NCBI RefSeq assembly: GCF_004339245.1
Contig: NZ_SMGG01000003.1
Coordinates: 744,770 to 808,769 of the forward strand
Origin: Seleniivibrio woodruffii
GTDB lineage: Bacteria; Chrysiogenota; Deferribacteres; Deferribacterales; Geovibrionaceae
Direction of reading: 5' to 3'
Length of the DNA: 64,000 bases
Part shown: one piece after another, positions 42,314 through 52,480 of the stretch
Position numbering within the stretch: position 1 is the first letter of the stretch
Layout: every line of letters begins with the position of its first letter
Notes under the pieces: generated by a model
What the model was told of the DNA's origin: nothing
Seen by the model: only the letters and a program-made list of their open reading frames with translations
Databases searched by the model: none
Made by a program: the position numbers and the translations under genes

Positions 42314-43216
42314 ATGAAAAATGAGCTTCTGCGGAGGGCTTTGGGGAGCTATCTGGGGTTTGCGGTGGGCGATGCGCTGGGGGCGACGACTGAGTTTATG
42401 AACCCCAGAGAGATAAAAGAGGAATACGGAGTGCACAACAGGATAATCGGCGGCGGCTGGCTCAGGCTCAAGGCGGGCAGAGTCACCGATGACACCGAGA
42501 TGAGCCTTGCGCTGGGCAGCAGCATCATTGAGCAGAAGGGTTTTCTGCTGACATCCGTTGCTGATCATTTTGTTAAATGGATGAAATCCAAACCTGTGGA
42601 CATCGGTTCAACAGTCCGCAGGGGACTGAGAGACTACGTTACTATGGGCAGAACCGAAGCTCCGTACTCCGATCAGTCTGCGGGCAACGGAGCCGCAATG
42701 CGCAACCTTCCTGTGGTGCTCTATTGTTTTAAGGACTGGGACAGATTCGAATATATGTCTATACGGCAGGGGCGGATAACCCACAACAACGAGCACTCGG
42801 ACAGGATCACCCTTGTGTTCGGCGAAATGGTGCGTGAGCTTTTCATATCAGGCGACAAGCTGAAAGCACTAGAGATAGGCAACAGGCTGGTTCGTGAGAA
42901 TCCGAAGTATTCATATTCAAATTATAAAGGCGAGGCCACAGGCTACGTTATAGATACTTTTAAGACGGTGATGCATTTTTTTGCAGAGGGCGACAGTTTT
43001 GAGCAGATACTGACGGGAACCGTCAATCAGGGCGGCGATGCGGACACCAACGGCGCACTGGCGGGAATGCTGGCAGGCGCACTTTACGGTGTTAATAATA
43101 TTCCTTCCAAATGGCTTAGAAAACTGGAGACAAAGGTTGTGGACTCTGTCAGCGAACAGACGGGACGGCTTTTGAATCTGGAAGTGAGGGTGCATGATGC
43201 AATTTCAAACGGGTGA
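42314..43216 (+). CDS. draG: ADP-ribosyl-dinitrogenase-reductase hydrolase (DraG)
   Basis: 300 residues from the ATG at 42314, preceded by CAGGAG; a TTG at 42308 is less likely. Metal-ligand motifs of ADP-ribosylglycohydrolases are intact: GDALGATTEF, VTDDTEMSLAL near residue 57, and GGDADTNGALAGMLAGA near residue 240. It removes ADP-ribose from NifH Arg101 and reactivates nitrogenase. The last 20 bases overlap the macrodomain gene. Confidence 0.92.
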   Translation: MKNELLRRALGSYLGFAVGDALGATTEFMNPREIKEEYGVHNRIIGGGWLRLKAGRVTDDTEMSLALGSSIIEQKGFLLTSVADHFVKWMKSKPVDIGSTVRRGLRDYVTMGRTEAPYSDQSAGNGAAMRNLPVVLYCFKDWDRFEYMSIRQGRITHNNEHSDRITLVFGEMVRELFISGDKLKALEIGNRLVRENPKYSYSNYKGEATGYVIDTFKTVMHFFAEGDSFEQILTGTVNQGGDADTNGALAGMLAGALYGVNNIPSKWLRKLETKVVDSVSEQTGRLLNLEVRVHDAISNG

Positions 43217-43628
43217 TCTTCTTGATTATGTGGGGAAAGCTCCTCTGGTGATAACCACCAACGGAACTGTGCGGAAAAACGGTAAGGCTAATCTGGGTTC
43301 GGGAAATGCGAAACAGGTGGGCGATGTTCTGCCGTGGCTTGATGCGAAACTGGGCTATCTGCTGGATCAGTTCGGAAACCATGTGCACCATCTGGACAGC
43401 ATGGTTGTCAGCTTTCCCGTTGAACACAGCTGGCAGGAGAGGGCAGACATAGGGCTTATAAAGCGTTCGGCCATAGAGCTTGTCATGCTGGTTGACCAGA
43501 TAGGCTGGGGACAGGTTTATATGCCTCTTCCGGGATGCGGAAAAGGGGGCTTGCGGCCGTCTGATGTGATAGCGGTGCTTGCGCCTCTGCTGAACGACAG
43601 ATTTATAGTGCTCAATAAAAGGGGCTGA
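43194..43628 (+). CDS. Macrodomain-like ADP-ribose-binding protein
   Basis: 144 residues (a second ATG at 43197 is better spaced from GAGGGTG). It resembles small stand-alone macrodomains: VITTNGTVRKNGKANLGSGN matches the ADP-ribose-binding loop, and PLPGCGKGGLRPSDV matches the second loop (usually GxGxGG). Macrodomains bind or hydrolyse ADP-ribose species. It overlaps draG and so is very likely co-translated with it, suggesting processing or sensing of ADP-ribose released by DraG. Function is inferred. Confidence 0.75.
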   Translation: MMQFQTGDLLDYVGKAPLVITTNGTVRKNGKANLGSGNAKQVGDVLPWLDAKLGYLLDQFGNHVHHLDSMVVSFPVEHSWQERADIGLIKRSAIELVMLVDQIGWGQVYMPLPGCGKGGLRPSDVIAVLAPLLNDRFIVLNKRG

Positions 43629-43640
43629 AACAGCCCCTAT
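43614..43640 (-). terminator. Convergent terminator between macrodomain gene and secreted protein
   Basis: GGGGCTG, AAA loop, CAGCCCC (43621-43637). Read on the minus strand it runs into a T tract, so it best serves the minus-strand gene; the macrodomain stop lies inside it. Confidence 0.8.
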
Positions 43641-43642
43641 GA

Positions 43643-44164
43643 CTACTCGAAATAGATGCTCTGTATATCAGCCTTGTTGACGGGAACGCTGATTATCTCA
43701 CCGTTCATAAGTCTTATCTTCATTGACGGGACGGGTTGCACCGGCTGTTCCACCAGTTCGATGGACTGGTTCGACGAAGGATCGGGCACGAAAAGATTCC
43801 TTTTGCCCTTGATGCCCATGTCCAGAATCACAACCGAGTTCGAATATACCCCGCCGTTGACGGTCTGTCCGTCTGTGGTGGTGACCATGACAACGTCGGC
43901 CTTTGTGCCGCCCGCCGAATAGTAATACTGTCCCTGAAGATGTACTATCGATTTGATCTTGCTCATGGGAACTTTAAAATAGTGTCCGGTGCTTTCAAAA
44001 AGTGAGATGAAGCTGTCGCCGTTGAATCCGGCAACTGTTCCTTCAACGATATTGCCCGATTTCTGAACAGCTTTTATCCTCGCCCCGACATCCATGCCGT
44101 CGGCAAAAGACGGAATAGTTATCAGAAACACCGCAAGAAACAGAAGTGATTTTATATTGCGCAT
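43643..44164 (-). CDS. Secreted protein of unknown function (paralogue A)
   Basis: 173 residues with a signal peptide (MRNIKSLLFLAVFLITIPSFA). The mature part has small beta-rich blocks: DVGARIKAVQKSGNIVEGTV, VPMSKIKSIVHLQGQYY, TTDGQTVNGGVYSN. It is a paralogue of the next gene, with which it shares G[AS][RK]IKAV, EGTV, [VM]P and DGQTV-GGV. A second TDG-like block follows at the C-terminus (MKIRLMNGEIISVPV). GGAGG precedes the ATG. No known family recognised; periplasmic location inferred. Confidence 0.7.
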   Translation of the reverse strand: MRNIKSLLFLAVFLITIPSFADGMDVGARIKAVQKSGNIVEGTVAGFNGDSFISLFESTGHYFKVPMSKIKSIVHLQGQYYYSAGGTKADVVMVTTTDGQTVNGGVYSNSVVILDMGIKGKRNLFVPDPSSNQSIELVEQPVQPVPSMKIRLMNGEIISVPVNKADIQSIYFE

Positions 44165-44221
44165 AATATCCTCCTTATTAATAATACACCTTTGCTTGTA
44201 AAAACAGCGAAATAAGAAGGA

Positions 44222-44247
44222 TAAAAAACGGGGCTGAAAAGCCCCTG
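44222..44247 (-). terminator. Terminator of secreted paralogue B
   Basis: GGGGCT, GAAA, AGCCCC; on the minus strand followed by a run of T. Confidence 0.82.
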
Positions 44248-44262
44248 ATATGAAAATAATGA

Positions 44263-44709
44263 TTAAAGCTTGCTGACTGCCGAAGAGTCCTCAATCTCGA
44301 TACTCCGGAAACGGTGCATATCCGGAATCATAAGGTTTGCGGATTCTCCGCTGACCGATTCAAAAGCGATCACTGCGCTGACATTCACTCCGCCGTAAAC
44401 CGTCTGACCGTCTTTGGTCACAATCTTTACGACGTTCATCTTAGTTCCGTTTGCCGCTGTGTACTGTTCACCTGCGACGGATGTAACAGAGCGTATCTGT
44501 TCAACGGGCATTCTGAAATGCGTCCCCTCCTTGTTGATGAGCAGGACAGCTTTTGCGTCAGCCACGTTGACCACCGTGCCCTCATAAACCTTTCCGGTGG
44601 CCTTGCATACCGCCTTTATTTTGGAGCCTACTTCAAAGGCATGGGCGGCAGGGTTCAGGAAGGTTACGATCAGTAAAATAAGAAAAGTCTGTGTTAAATT
44701 GTGTAGCAT
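44263..44709 (-). CDS. Secreted protein of unknown function (paralogue B)
   Basis: 148 residues with a signal peptide (MLHNLTQTFLILLIVTFL, cleaved after AAHA). Mature blocks FEVGSKIKAVCKATGKVYEG, MPVEQIRSVTSVAG and KDGQTVYGGV align with paralogue A, but the C-terminal extra block is absent. GGAG precedes the ATG. Each copy has its own terminator, so they are likely separate transcripts lying between draG and nifH. Function unknown. Confidence 0.7.
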   Translation of the reverse strand: MLHNLTQTFLILLIVTFLNPAAHAFEVGSKIKAVCKATGKVYEGTVVNVADAKAVLLINKEGTHFRMPVEQIRSVTSVAGEQYTAANGTKMNVVKIVTKDGQTVYGGVNVSAVIAFESVSGESANLMIPDMHRFRSIEIEDSSAVSKL

Positions 44710-45022
44710 ATTTTATCTCCGTGTATTTTTATATAGTTGAACTTTAAATTTATGCAATGCGAAATCTGCCTCTGCGGCGAGTTTTATGCGGAAATATCTG
44801 ACATTTCGAGGGAAAAAATTTGTTAAGACGGGTTGTTTGACTGTCGGGTTTAAAAAATGACCATCTGGTGACTTTTTAATCATCAATAGCTGCTATTTGA
44901 ACACGTAATAAAGATTACAATTCCACTGCGCCGGACACCTTAAAGATTACGTTTGAGTCTGATGAAATCTGCAATGCCTGTTTTAAAATGATGTAAGGGA
45001 CTGTTGATAAAGCATGAAAGGC

Positions 45023-45046
45023 GGATTGTAGCGTTTATTACAATCC
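45023..45046 (+). promoter_or_regulatory. NifA upstream activator sequence (TGT-N10-ACA)
   Basis: TGT at 45027 and ACA at 45040 with exactly ten bases between, set in an 8-bp perfect dyad GGATTGTA/TACAATCC. It lies about 115 bp ahead of the nifH -24/-12 element, the normal distance. A T-run follows, so terminator-like behaviour is possible, but no plus-strand gene ends upstream. Confidence 0.85.
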
Positions 45047-45109
45047 GTTTTTGCTCCTTTCTGCCCAAAGAATGGACAGGAAACGGCATTTCCAGTGTCT
45101 TGTTTGTGA

Positions 45110-46066
<957 letters not shown>

Positions 46067-46086
46067 CCCCATAGGAATTAAAAGGA

Positions 46087-46161
46087 GTGGCGTGTCTGAA
46101 AAAGTGTCTTTCCCATTCGGCGGTAAGCGGCCGGATTCTTCAGGCATTTTTAAGACGCCAC
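46087..46161 (+). promoter_or_regulatory. Predicted stem-loop between nifH and nifD
   Basis: GTGGCGT (46087-46093) pairs with ACGCCAC (46155-46161), with 2 more pairs past a bulge, enclosing about 60 bases. It could stabilise or separate nifH from nifDK message, as described for nifH in other species. Fold not calculated. Confidence 0.45.
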
Positions 46162-46166
46162 GTTAA
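46092..46166 (+). CDS. Possible 24-residue small protein between nifH and nifD
   Basis: GTG start 5 bases after AAAGGAG; reads MSEKVSFPFGGKRPDSSGIF then KTPR and stops at TAA. Ribosome-binding site, start and stop are well placed, but the length is too short for a statistical case, and the same bases form a hairpin. Confidence 0.3.
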   Translation: MSEKVSFPFGGKRPDSSGIFKTPR

Positions 46167-46200
46167 AAGAAGCGTTCAGTGAAATTTAAGAGGTCAACCT

Positions 46201-47646
46201 ATGTCTAATAAAAATGTGCATGAACACGGCGTTGAAGTTATGGAGGATATCCTTAACGGATACAACGACGCAACAGCGAAAGACAGGAAAAAGAAAATAG
46301 AGGTTGTTAAGGCCGAAGACGTTAAATGCGGCATTAACGCCAACAGAAAGATACGCCCCGGCGTAATGTCCATGAGAGGATGCGCCTATGCGGGAGCGAA
46401 AGGTGTGGTTTTCGGACCCATCAAGGATATGATCCACATCAGCCACGGTCCCGTAGGATGCGGCCAGTATTCATGGTCTGCCAGACGTAACTTTGCAAAC
46501 GGCGTTCCCGGCGTAAGCAACTTTGTTACAATGCAGATCACATCAGACTTTCAGGAGAAGGACATCGTTTTCGGCGGCGACAAGATGCTGACAAACCTCA
46601 TCCACGAGGCTGACAAGCTGTTTCCCCTTAACAAAGGTGTGTCCGTCCTCTCCGAGTGCCCCATCGGTCTCATCGGCGATGACATCGAGGCGGTTTCCAG
46701 AGCCACTTCAAAAGATATCGGCAAACCCGTTATCCCCTGCCGCTGCGAGGGTTTCCGCGGTGTTTCCCAGTCTCTGGGTCACCACATCGCAAACGACTCA
46801 CTGCGTGACTGGATATACGAAAAGGACGTTCAGGGCGTAGAGGTTGAAGACAGCCCCTACAACGTTGCGCTCCTTGCCGACTACAACATCGGCGGCGACG
46901 CATGGAGCTCCAGAAAAATTCTTGAGGAGATGGGACTCAACGTTATCTGCCAGTCGACAGGCGACTCAACCGTAAGCGAGATCGCCAACATGACCAAGGC
47001 GAAAGTGATCCTGCTCCACTGCTACCGTTCAATGAACTACATTGCAAGGTATGTTGAAGAGAAGCACCAGATCCCGTGGGTTGAGTTCAACTTCTTCGGA
47101 CCCACTCAGATCGTTAAGAGTATGAGAAAAATAGCTTCTCATTTTGATGAAACAATTCAGGCCAAGACTGAAAAGATAATCGCTGAAAAATATCAGCCTC
47201 AGTTCGACGAGATACTGAAAAGGTTCAAACCCAGAGTTGAAGGCAGAAGCTGTATGCTGTTTGTCGGCGGTCTTCGCCCCAGACACATCATCCCCGCTTT
47301 CCGTGACCTCGGTATAGACGTTGTTATCACAGGATATGAGTTCGCTCACAACGACGACTACGCAAGAACCCTTGAATATGTGGAGAATACAACCTTTATC
47401 GTTGACGACATGAACGAATACGAGATGGAAAAACTCCTTGAGAACTTCCGCCCCGACATAGTGGGTTCCGGTATCAAAGAGAAATACTCCACACAGAAAC
47501 AGGGTATCCCCTTCCGTCAGATGCACTCATGGGATTACTCAGGCCCCTACCACGGCGTGGACGGCTTCAAAGTATTCGCAAGAGACATCGACATGGCCAT
47601 CAACGGAGCGGTCTGGAAACACATCACTCCCCCCTGGAAGAAGTAG
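46201..47646 (+). CDS. nifD: Nitrogenase molybdenum-iron protein alpha chain NifD
   Basis: 481 residues. P-cluster cysteines are in MRGCAYAG and [10 protein letters not shown] and in the [10 protein letters not shown] block. The FeMo-cofactor cysteine is in [11 protein letters not shown], and the cofactor histidine lies in [15 protein letters not shown]. It forms the catalytic alpha2beta2 protein with NifK and reduces N2 to ammonia. GAGG precedes the start; nifK follows after 21 bp. Residues point to the Mo-type enzyme. Confidence 0.98.
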   Translation: MSNKNVHEHGVEVMEDILNGYNDATAKDRKKKIEVVKAEDVKCGINANRKIRPGVMSMRGCAYAGAKGVVFGPIKDMIHISHGPVGCGQYSWSARRNFANGVPGVSNFVTMQITSDFQEKDIVFGGDKMLTNLIHEADKLFPLNKGVSVLSECPIGLIGDDIEAVSRATSKDIGKPVIPCRCEGFRGVSQSLGHHIANDSLRDWIYEKDVQGVEVEDSPYNVALLADYNIGGDAWSSRKILEEMGLNVICQSTGDSTVSEIANMTKAKVILLHCYRSMNYIARYVEEKHQIPWVEFNFFGPTQIVKSMRKIASHFDETIQAKTEKIIAEKYQPQFDEILKRFKPRVEGRSCMLFVGGLRPRHIIPAFRDLGIDVVITGYEFAHNDDYARTLEYVENTTFIVDDMNEYEMEKLLENFRPDIVGSGIKEKYSTQKQGIPFRQMHSWDYSGPYHGVDGFKVFARDIDMAINGAVWKHITPPWKK

Positions 47647-47667
47647 TTTAAGGAAAGGAGACTGAAA

Positions 47668-49176
47668 ATGAGCGAAAAAATAAACGACCACGTTTCCCTG
47701 TTCAACGGATGCGAATATCAGGATATGTTTGCTGCGAAAGAAAAATATGAAAACGCAGAAACAGCCGCAAAAGTACAGGAAACGCTTGAGTGGACAAAAA
47801 CACAGGAATACAGAGACCTGAACTTCGCAAGACAGGATCTGGTAATAAATCCCCTTAAGGCTTGCCAGCCCTCCGGCGGTCTGTTCGCCGCAATCGGTTT
47901 CGAAGGCACAATGCCCTTCGTCCACGGTTCACAAGGCTGTGCATCCTATTTCCGTTCACACTTTATGCGCCACTTCCGTGAACCCTTCCCCACGTCATGC
48001 GACGCTATGACTGAGGATGCTGCGGTTTTCGGCGGACACAATGCGCTCTATCTGGGTCTGCAGAACACATATGAGCTCTACAGCCCCAAAATGATAACAA
48101 TGGTGACATCATGCATGTCTGAGGTTATCGGCGACGATATGAACTCATTCGTGAAAAATGCGAAAGAACAAGGCTTCATACCTGCGGATTTCCCTGTGAC
48201 ATTCGCACACACGCCCTCTTTCGTGGGCTCTCACATAGTGGGTTATGACAACACAATGCTTGCCATCCTCCAGCAGATGGGTGTTAAGAAAGAGACCAAA
48301 AATGACAAGATCAACGTCATTATGGGCTTTGACACCTACCTTGCGAACTATGAAGAGATCAAACGCATCTTCAAGCTGTTCGGAGCTGAGATAAACCTGC
48401 TTTCAGATCCTTCTGAAACGCTGAACTCACCCACCAACGGCGAATATAAAATGTACAGAGGCGGCACTCCCCTTGACGACCTCAGAGACGCTCCCAACTC
48501 TAAAGCGACACTGCTGCTTCAGAAATGGTCTATGATCAAAACTGCGGAGTTCATCGAAAAAGACTGGGGACAACCCGTTAAAGTGGTCAACCCTCTGGGT
48601 CTTGAAGGTTCCGACGAACTTATCATGGCCATTTCCGAACTCACAGGCAAGCCTGTTCCCGCAGAGCTTGAGCTTGAGAGAGGCCAGTTCGTGGATGCCA
48701 TCGCCGATTCCTACTACTGGATACACGGCAAAACCTTCGGCATCAACGGCGACCCCGACATGGCATACGGTCTTGCAAGATTCGTTATGGAGATGGGCGG
48801 CGAGCCTATCCACATCCTCGTTTCCAACGGTTCAAAAGACTGGGAGGCGGAGACAAAAGAGAACCTCTCCAAATATGAGTTCGCCAAAGGTGCTCAGATA
48901 TGGGCAGGAAAAGACATGTGGCACTTCCGCTCACTGCTTTTCACTGAGCCTGTGGACATGATAATCGGTAACTCCTACGCCAAATATCTCGAAAGAGATA
49001 CAGGCATTGCTCTTTGCAGAATCGGCTTCCCCCTGCAGGACAGACACCACCTGCACAGATACCCTACCATAGGATACAAAGGCGGCGTGCAGATGCTGAC
49101 ATGGATCGTTAACCGCATGCTTGACGACATAGACAAAAAGACTATGTACACAACAAGCTACGATATCCTTCGATAA
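47668..49176 (+). CDS. nifK: Nitrogenase molybdenum-iron protein beta chain NifK
   Basis: 502 residues. P-cluster cysteines lie in LKACQPSGG, GSQGCASYFRSH and TSCMSEVIGDD. An N-terminal extension (residues 1-45) before the ARQDLVINP block is of the usual group I kind. It pairs with NifD. AAAGGAG precedes the start; nifT begins 4 bp after the stop. Confidence 0.98.
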   Translation: MSEKINDHVSLFNGCEYQDMFAAKEKYENAETAAKVQETLEWTKTQEYRDLNFARQDLVINPLKACQPSGGLFAAIGFEGTMPFVHGSQGCASYFRSHFMRHFREPFPTSCDAMTEDAAVFGGHNALYLGLQNTYELYSPKMITMVTSCMSEVIGDDMNSFVKNAKEQGFIPADFPVTFAHTPSFVGSHIVGYDNTMLAILQQMGVKKETKNDKINVIMGFDTYLANYEEIKRIFKLFGAEINLLSDPSETLNSPTNGEYKMYRGGTPLDDLRDAPNSKATLLLQKWSMIKTAEFIEKDWGQPVKVVNPLGLEGSDELIMAISELTGKPVPAELELERGQFVDAIADSYYWIHGKTFGINGDPDMAYGLARFVMEMGGEPIHILVSNGSKDWEAETKENLSKYEFAKGAQIWAGKDMWHFRSLLFTEPVDMIIGNSYAKYLERDTGIALCRIGFPLQDRHHLHRYPTIGYKGGVQMLTWIVNRMLDDIDKKTMYTTSYDILR

Positions 49177-49180
49177 GCTT

Positions 49181-49393
49181 ATGAAAGTTACACTCAACAA
49201 AAAGGGGGACGTATACTCGGTATACGTCCCCAAAAAAGACATGGAACAGATCGTGGTCTCCATCGAGCAGAAGGGCGCATGGGGCGGTGAATTTACTCTG
49301 GCAAACGGCTGGGTGCTGGAGTTTGAAACATTGGACGAAGTACCTGCACTGCCGAAGACAATGGAGGCCAAATTGCTCACCAGAGGGGAATGA
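49181..49393 (+). CDS. nifT: NifT/FixU protein
   Basis: 70 residues, the family's usual size: MKVTLNKKGDVYSVYVPKKD and GGEFTLANGWVLEF are characteristic. Conserved in nif operons after nifK; molecular role unproven. 4 bp after nifK and 19 bp before nifE. Confidence 0.9.
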   Translation: MKVTLNKKGDVYSVYVPKKDMEQIVVSIEQKGAWGGEFTLANGWVLEFETLDEVPALPKTMEAKLLTRGE

Positions 49394-49412
49394 TTTCTCC
49401 GGGGAAGAAGCT

Positions 49413-50783
49413 ATGAGACTAGCAATTCAACAGCTTACGGAAGAGCCGGGCTGTGACCATAACCAGAAGAAAACCGCAGAGCAGAAAAAAGAGGCATGCA
49501 AAAAGCCCACACCCGGCGCAACAGCAGGGGGCTGTGCTTTTGACGGAGCGCAGATAGTTCTTCTGCCTGTGGCGGATGTGGCGCATATCATTCATGGCCC
49601 CATAACCTGCTGCGGTCAGAGCTATAACAACAGAGGCACCCGCACAACAGCGGGAAACCTCCACCAATACGGCATGACCACCGACATGAGCGAGTTGGAC
49701 ATCGTCTTCGGCGGCGAAAAGAAGCTCAAGGCATCGGTGCGCCATGTTGCCGCAAAGTTCAAACCCAAAGCAATATTTATCTATTCAACCTGTGTCACCG
49801 CCATGACAGGCGAGGACATTCACACCGTTGCAAAGGAGATGACCGAGGAACTGGGCATGCAGGTGATACCTGTGGATTCCCCCGGATTCTCCGGAAGCAA
49901 GAACCTCGGCAACAAATTCGCAGGGAATGCTCTTTTCGAGCACGTCATCGGCACAAAAGAGCCTGAAAGCATCCCCATGTTCCCCATCAACCTCATCGGG
50001 GAATACAACATTGCAGGAGAGCTGTATCAGGTTCAGCCGCTTTTCGATGAACTGGGAATAACCCTGTTCAGCAAAATGACAGGCAACGCAGCTTATGAGG
50101 AGCTTTGCCATGCCCACCGCTCAAAGCTGAGCGTGGTCATATGCAGCCGTGCGCTGATATCCATTGCACGGCAACTGGACGAAAAATACGGGATACCCTA
50201 TTTCGAAGGCTCATTCTACGGCATGGGCGAAACGAAAAGGACACTCATGAGCATTGCGGAGCAGATGGGAAGCGACCTGCTGAAAAGAAAGGTCGAAGAG
50301 CTTACCGCCCGCAAGGAGAAGGAGACTTACGAAAGACTTGCACCCTATCTGCCGAAGATGAAGGGAAAAAAGGTGCTTGTTTACACAGGCGGGGTCAAAA
50401 GCTGGTCGGTTCTGAAACAGCTTGAGGAAATGGGCATGGAAGTAATAAAATCCAGCACCAGAAAATCCACCGAAGAGGACATCGCAAGGATCCTCAATTA
50501 CTTTGAAGGAAACGAAGACGGTCTGATGCCCAAAGGGGACGGAAAGACCCTTCTGAAATATATGAAGGAATATGATGCCGACCTGTTTCTTGCAGGCGGC
50601 AGGAACATGTACAACGCTATGAAAGGGCAGGTTCCCTTCGTTGACGTGAATCAGGAGAGACATTTTGCATTTGCGGGATACGAAGGTTCCGTAGTTCTGG
50701 CGCAGAAGATATGCGCCACACTGGAATCACCGGTGTTTCAGCTGGTCAAGAAGCCCGCTCCGTGGGAGGTCAGCTTTGGTTAA
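49413..50783 (+). CDS. nifE: Nitrogenase cofactor scaffold protein NifE
   Basis: 456 residues from the ATG at 49413, supported by GGGGAAGAAG upstream; an earlier in-frame start would lie inside nifT. NifD-like fold with HIIHGPITCCGQSYNNRGT, IYSTCVTAMTGEDI and GEYNIAGELYQV. With NifN it forms the scaffold that converts NifB-co to FeMo-co. The N-terminal cysteines (PGCDHN, EACKKP) precede the core. The nifN TTG start lies within its last codons. Confidence 0.95.
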   Translation: MRLAIQQLTEEPGCDHNQKKTAEQKKEACKKPTPGATAGGCAFDGAQIVLLPVADVAHIIHGPITCCGQSYNNRGTRTTAGNLHQYGMTTDMSELDIVFGGEKKLKASVRHVAAKFKPKAIFIYSTCVTAMTGEDIHTVAKEMTEELGMQVIPVDSPGFSGSKNLGNKFAGNALFEHVIGTKEPESIPMFPINLIGEYNIAGELYQVQPLFDELGITLFSKMTGNAAYEELCHAHRSKLSVVICSRALISIARQLDEKYGIPYFEGSFYGMGETKRTLMSIAEQMGSDLLKRKVEELTARKEKETYERLAPYLPKMKGKKVLVYTGGVKSWSVLKQLEEMGMEVIKSSTRKSTEEDIARILNYFEGNEDGLMPKGDGKTLLKYMKEYDADLFLAGGRNMYNAMKGQVPFVDVNQERHFAFAGYEGSVVLAQKICATLESPVFQLVKKPAPWEVSFG

Positions 50784-52086
50784 GATAATTGACAAGCCAA
50801 TGGCCATCAACCCGCTGAAAAAAAGCTCCCTCATGGGTGCGGTCACCGCATTTCTGGGCATGCACAGGGTTATGCCGCTGGTGCACGGTGCGCAGGGGTG
50901 CATGGCGTTTACGAAGAACTTTCTCACACAGCACTATCGGGAGGTCACTCCCATGCAGTCAACGGCTGTGTTCGATATAGCCACCATCATAGGTGACGAC
51001 AGCAACCTCCACGAAGGGATAAAGAACGTTATAGACAAGCAGAAGCCCGATTTTATAGGGCTTGTGACCACAGGTATGACAGAGGTTCGGGGCGATGATA
51101 TCAAAGGAAGCCTTATCCGCTTCCGTGAGAAATATCCTGAATATGCTTCGACACCCGTTGTTCCCGTATCCTGCCCCGACTTCAAAGGGGATGCGGAAAC
51201 GGGCTACGCCGCCGCATGTGCCGCCACCCTGAGCCAGTTCATAACACCGGAGGTGCGCAGGGACTATAAGACCAGAAAAATGGTGAACATCCTTGCGGGA
51301 ATGCACCTGACAGCAGGCGACATAGACTGGCTGAGAAGGGTTTTCGAGGCCTTCGGTCTGGATGTGATAGTCTTTCCCGACCTGTCTTCAAGCATGGGCG
51401 GACAGGTGAACCACTTCTACGGACTGCCGGAAGAGGGAACTTCTGCCGATATGATAAAGAATATGGCGCATGCCGATTTTTCCATAGTGATAGGCGGCAG
51501 CATGGAGGCATCAGCGGATATACTGCTTGAAAGATGCACCGTTCCCTATAAAAAATTCGACACCCTCACGGGGCTTGAGGCATCCGATGAGTTTATATCA
51601 TGGCTGATGGACTACACTGGAAAACAGGCTCCCAACTGGCTTCGCATACAGCGTCAGAGGGCTGTTGATGCCCTTCTGGACGGACATTTCAGCTTCGGCG
51701 GAAAAACCTTTTCCATAGCGGGGGAACCCGACCTGATATACGGGCTGGGCAGATTTTTCACCAAGGAGCTGGGCATACGCCTTGAAACGGCAGTCACCAC
51801 AGCCAGAAGCGGAAAGTTTGAGAACCTGCCAGCAGAGAATATAATTATGGGCGACCTTGACGATCTTGAAGAGTTTTCGAAGGATTCGGATTTCATTGTG
51901 GCCAGTTCAAACGCAATACCCATGTGCCACAGGGTGCATAAGCCGCTCTATAAGGCCGGATACCCTATAAAGGACTATCTGGGGCACTTCCACAGAACAT
52001 TTATCGGCTATTACGGGGCTATGCAGCTTGCTTTTGACATAGGGAACATCTGTATGACACTCGACATTGAAAAGTCGGGACACTAA
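50776..52086 (+). CDS. nifN: Nitrogenase cofactor scaffold protein NifN
   Basis: 436 residues from a TTG at 50776, chosen because GGGAGG lies 6 bases upstream and the peptide VKIIDKPMAINPLKKSS lines up with NifN starts; an ATG at 50800 is the alternative. LVHGAQGCMAF, TTGMTEVRGDD and GAVTAFLGM are present. Partner of NifE. Overlaps nifE by 8 bp. Confidence 0.95.
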   Translation: MVKIIDKPMAINPLKKSSLMGAVTAFLGMHRVMPLVHGAQGCMAFTKNFLTQHYREVTPMQSTAVFDIATIIGDDSNLHEGIKNVIDKQKPDFIGLVTTGMTEVRGDDIKGSLIRFREKYPEYASTPVVPVSCPDFKGDAETGYAAACAATLSQFITPEVRRDYKTRKMVNILAGMHLTAGDIDWLRRVFEAFGLDVIVFPDLSSSMGGQVNHFYGLPEEGTSADMIKNMAHADFSIVIGGSMEASADILLERCTVPYKKFDTLTGLEASDEFISWLMDYTGKQAPNWLRIQRQRAVDALLDGHFSFGGKTFSIAGEPDLIYGLGRFFTKELGIRLETAVTTARSGKFENLPAENIIMGDLDDLEEFSKDSDFIVASSNAIPMCHRVHKPLYKAGYPIKDYLGHFHRTFIGYYGAMQLAFDIGNICMTLDIEKSGH

Positions 52087-52096
52087 GGGGGATAAA

Positions 52097-52477
52097 ATGA
52101 AAATAGGATTCTGCACAAACGACATGGAGACCGTTGACGAGCACTACGGAAGAGCAACGAAGGTCGCCATTTACGAGATAGACGAAAAGGCCTATGCACT
52201 CAGCGAGGTCAGGGAATTTCCCGAGCAGGAGGAGGGCACGGAGCATAAGCTGGACACCGGCTCAAAGGCCGAAAAGCTCAGCGACTGCGCAATCCTGTAC
52301 GTTGCCCAGATAGGCGGCCCTGCGGCGGCGCACGTTATCAAGAATAAGATTCACCCCGTAAAGGTGAACGACCCTATGCCCATCGCCGAGATTCTGGAAA
52401 ATCTGAAAAAGACTCTGGCGGGCAATCCAGCTCCCTGGCTTAAAAAAGCACTCTACAGAGACAGACAGCCGGAATAA
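52097..52477 (+). CDS. nifX: NifX, FeMo-cofactor precursor carrier
   Basis: 126 residues from the ATG at 52097 (MKIGFCTNDMETVDEHYG), preceded by GGGG. The nitrogenase cofactor-binding fold shows VDEHYGRA near the start, then CAILYVAQIGGPAAAHVI. It holds NifB-co or VK-cluster between NifB and NifEN. A 20-residue basic tail (APWLKKALYRDR) follows the domain. nifN is 10 bp upstream. Confidence 0.9.
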   Translation: MKIGFCTNDMETVDEHYGRATKVAIYEIDEKAYALSEVREFPEQEEGTEHKLDTGSKAEKLSDCAILYVAQIGGPAAAHVIKNKIHPVKVNDPMPIAEILENLKKTLAGNPAPWLKKALYRDRQPE

Positions 52478-52480
52478 CCC

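Noticed and set aside
45023-45055. Reading the 45023 dyad plus T-run as a rho-independent terminator
   Set aside because: No plus-strand gene ends upstream, and TGT-N10-ACA at about 115 bp from the -24/-12 element fits an activator site better.
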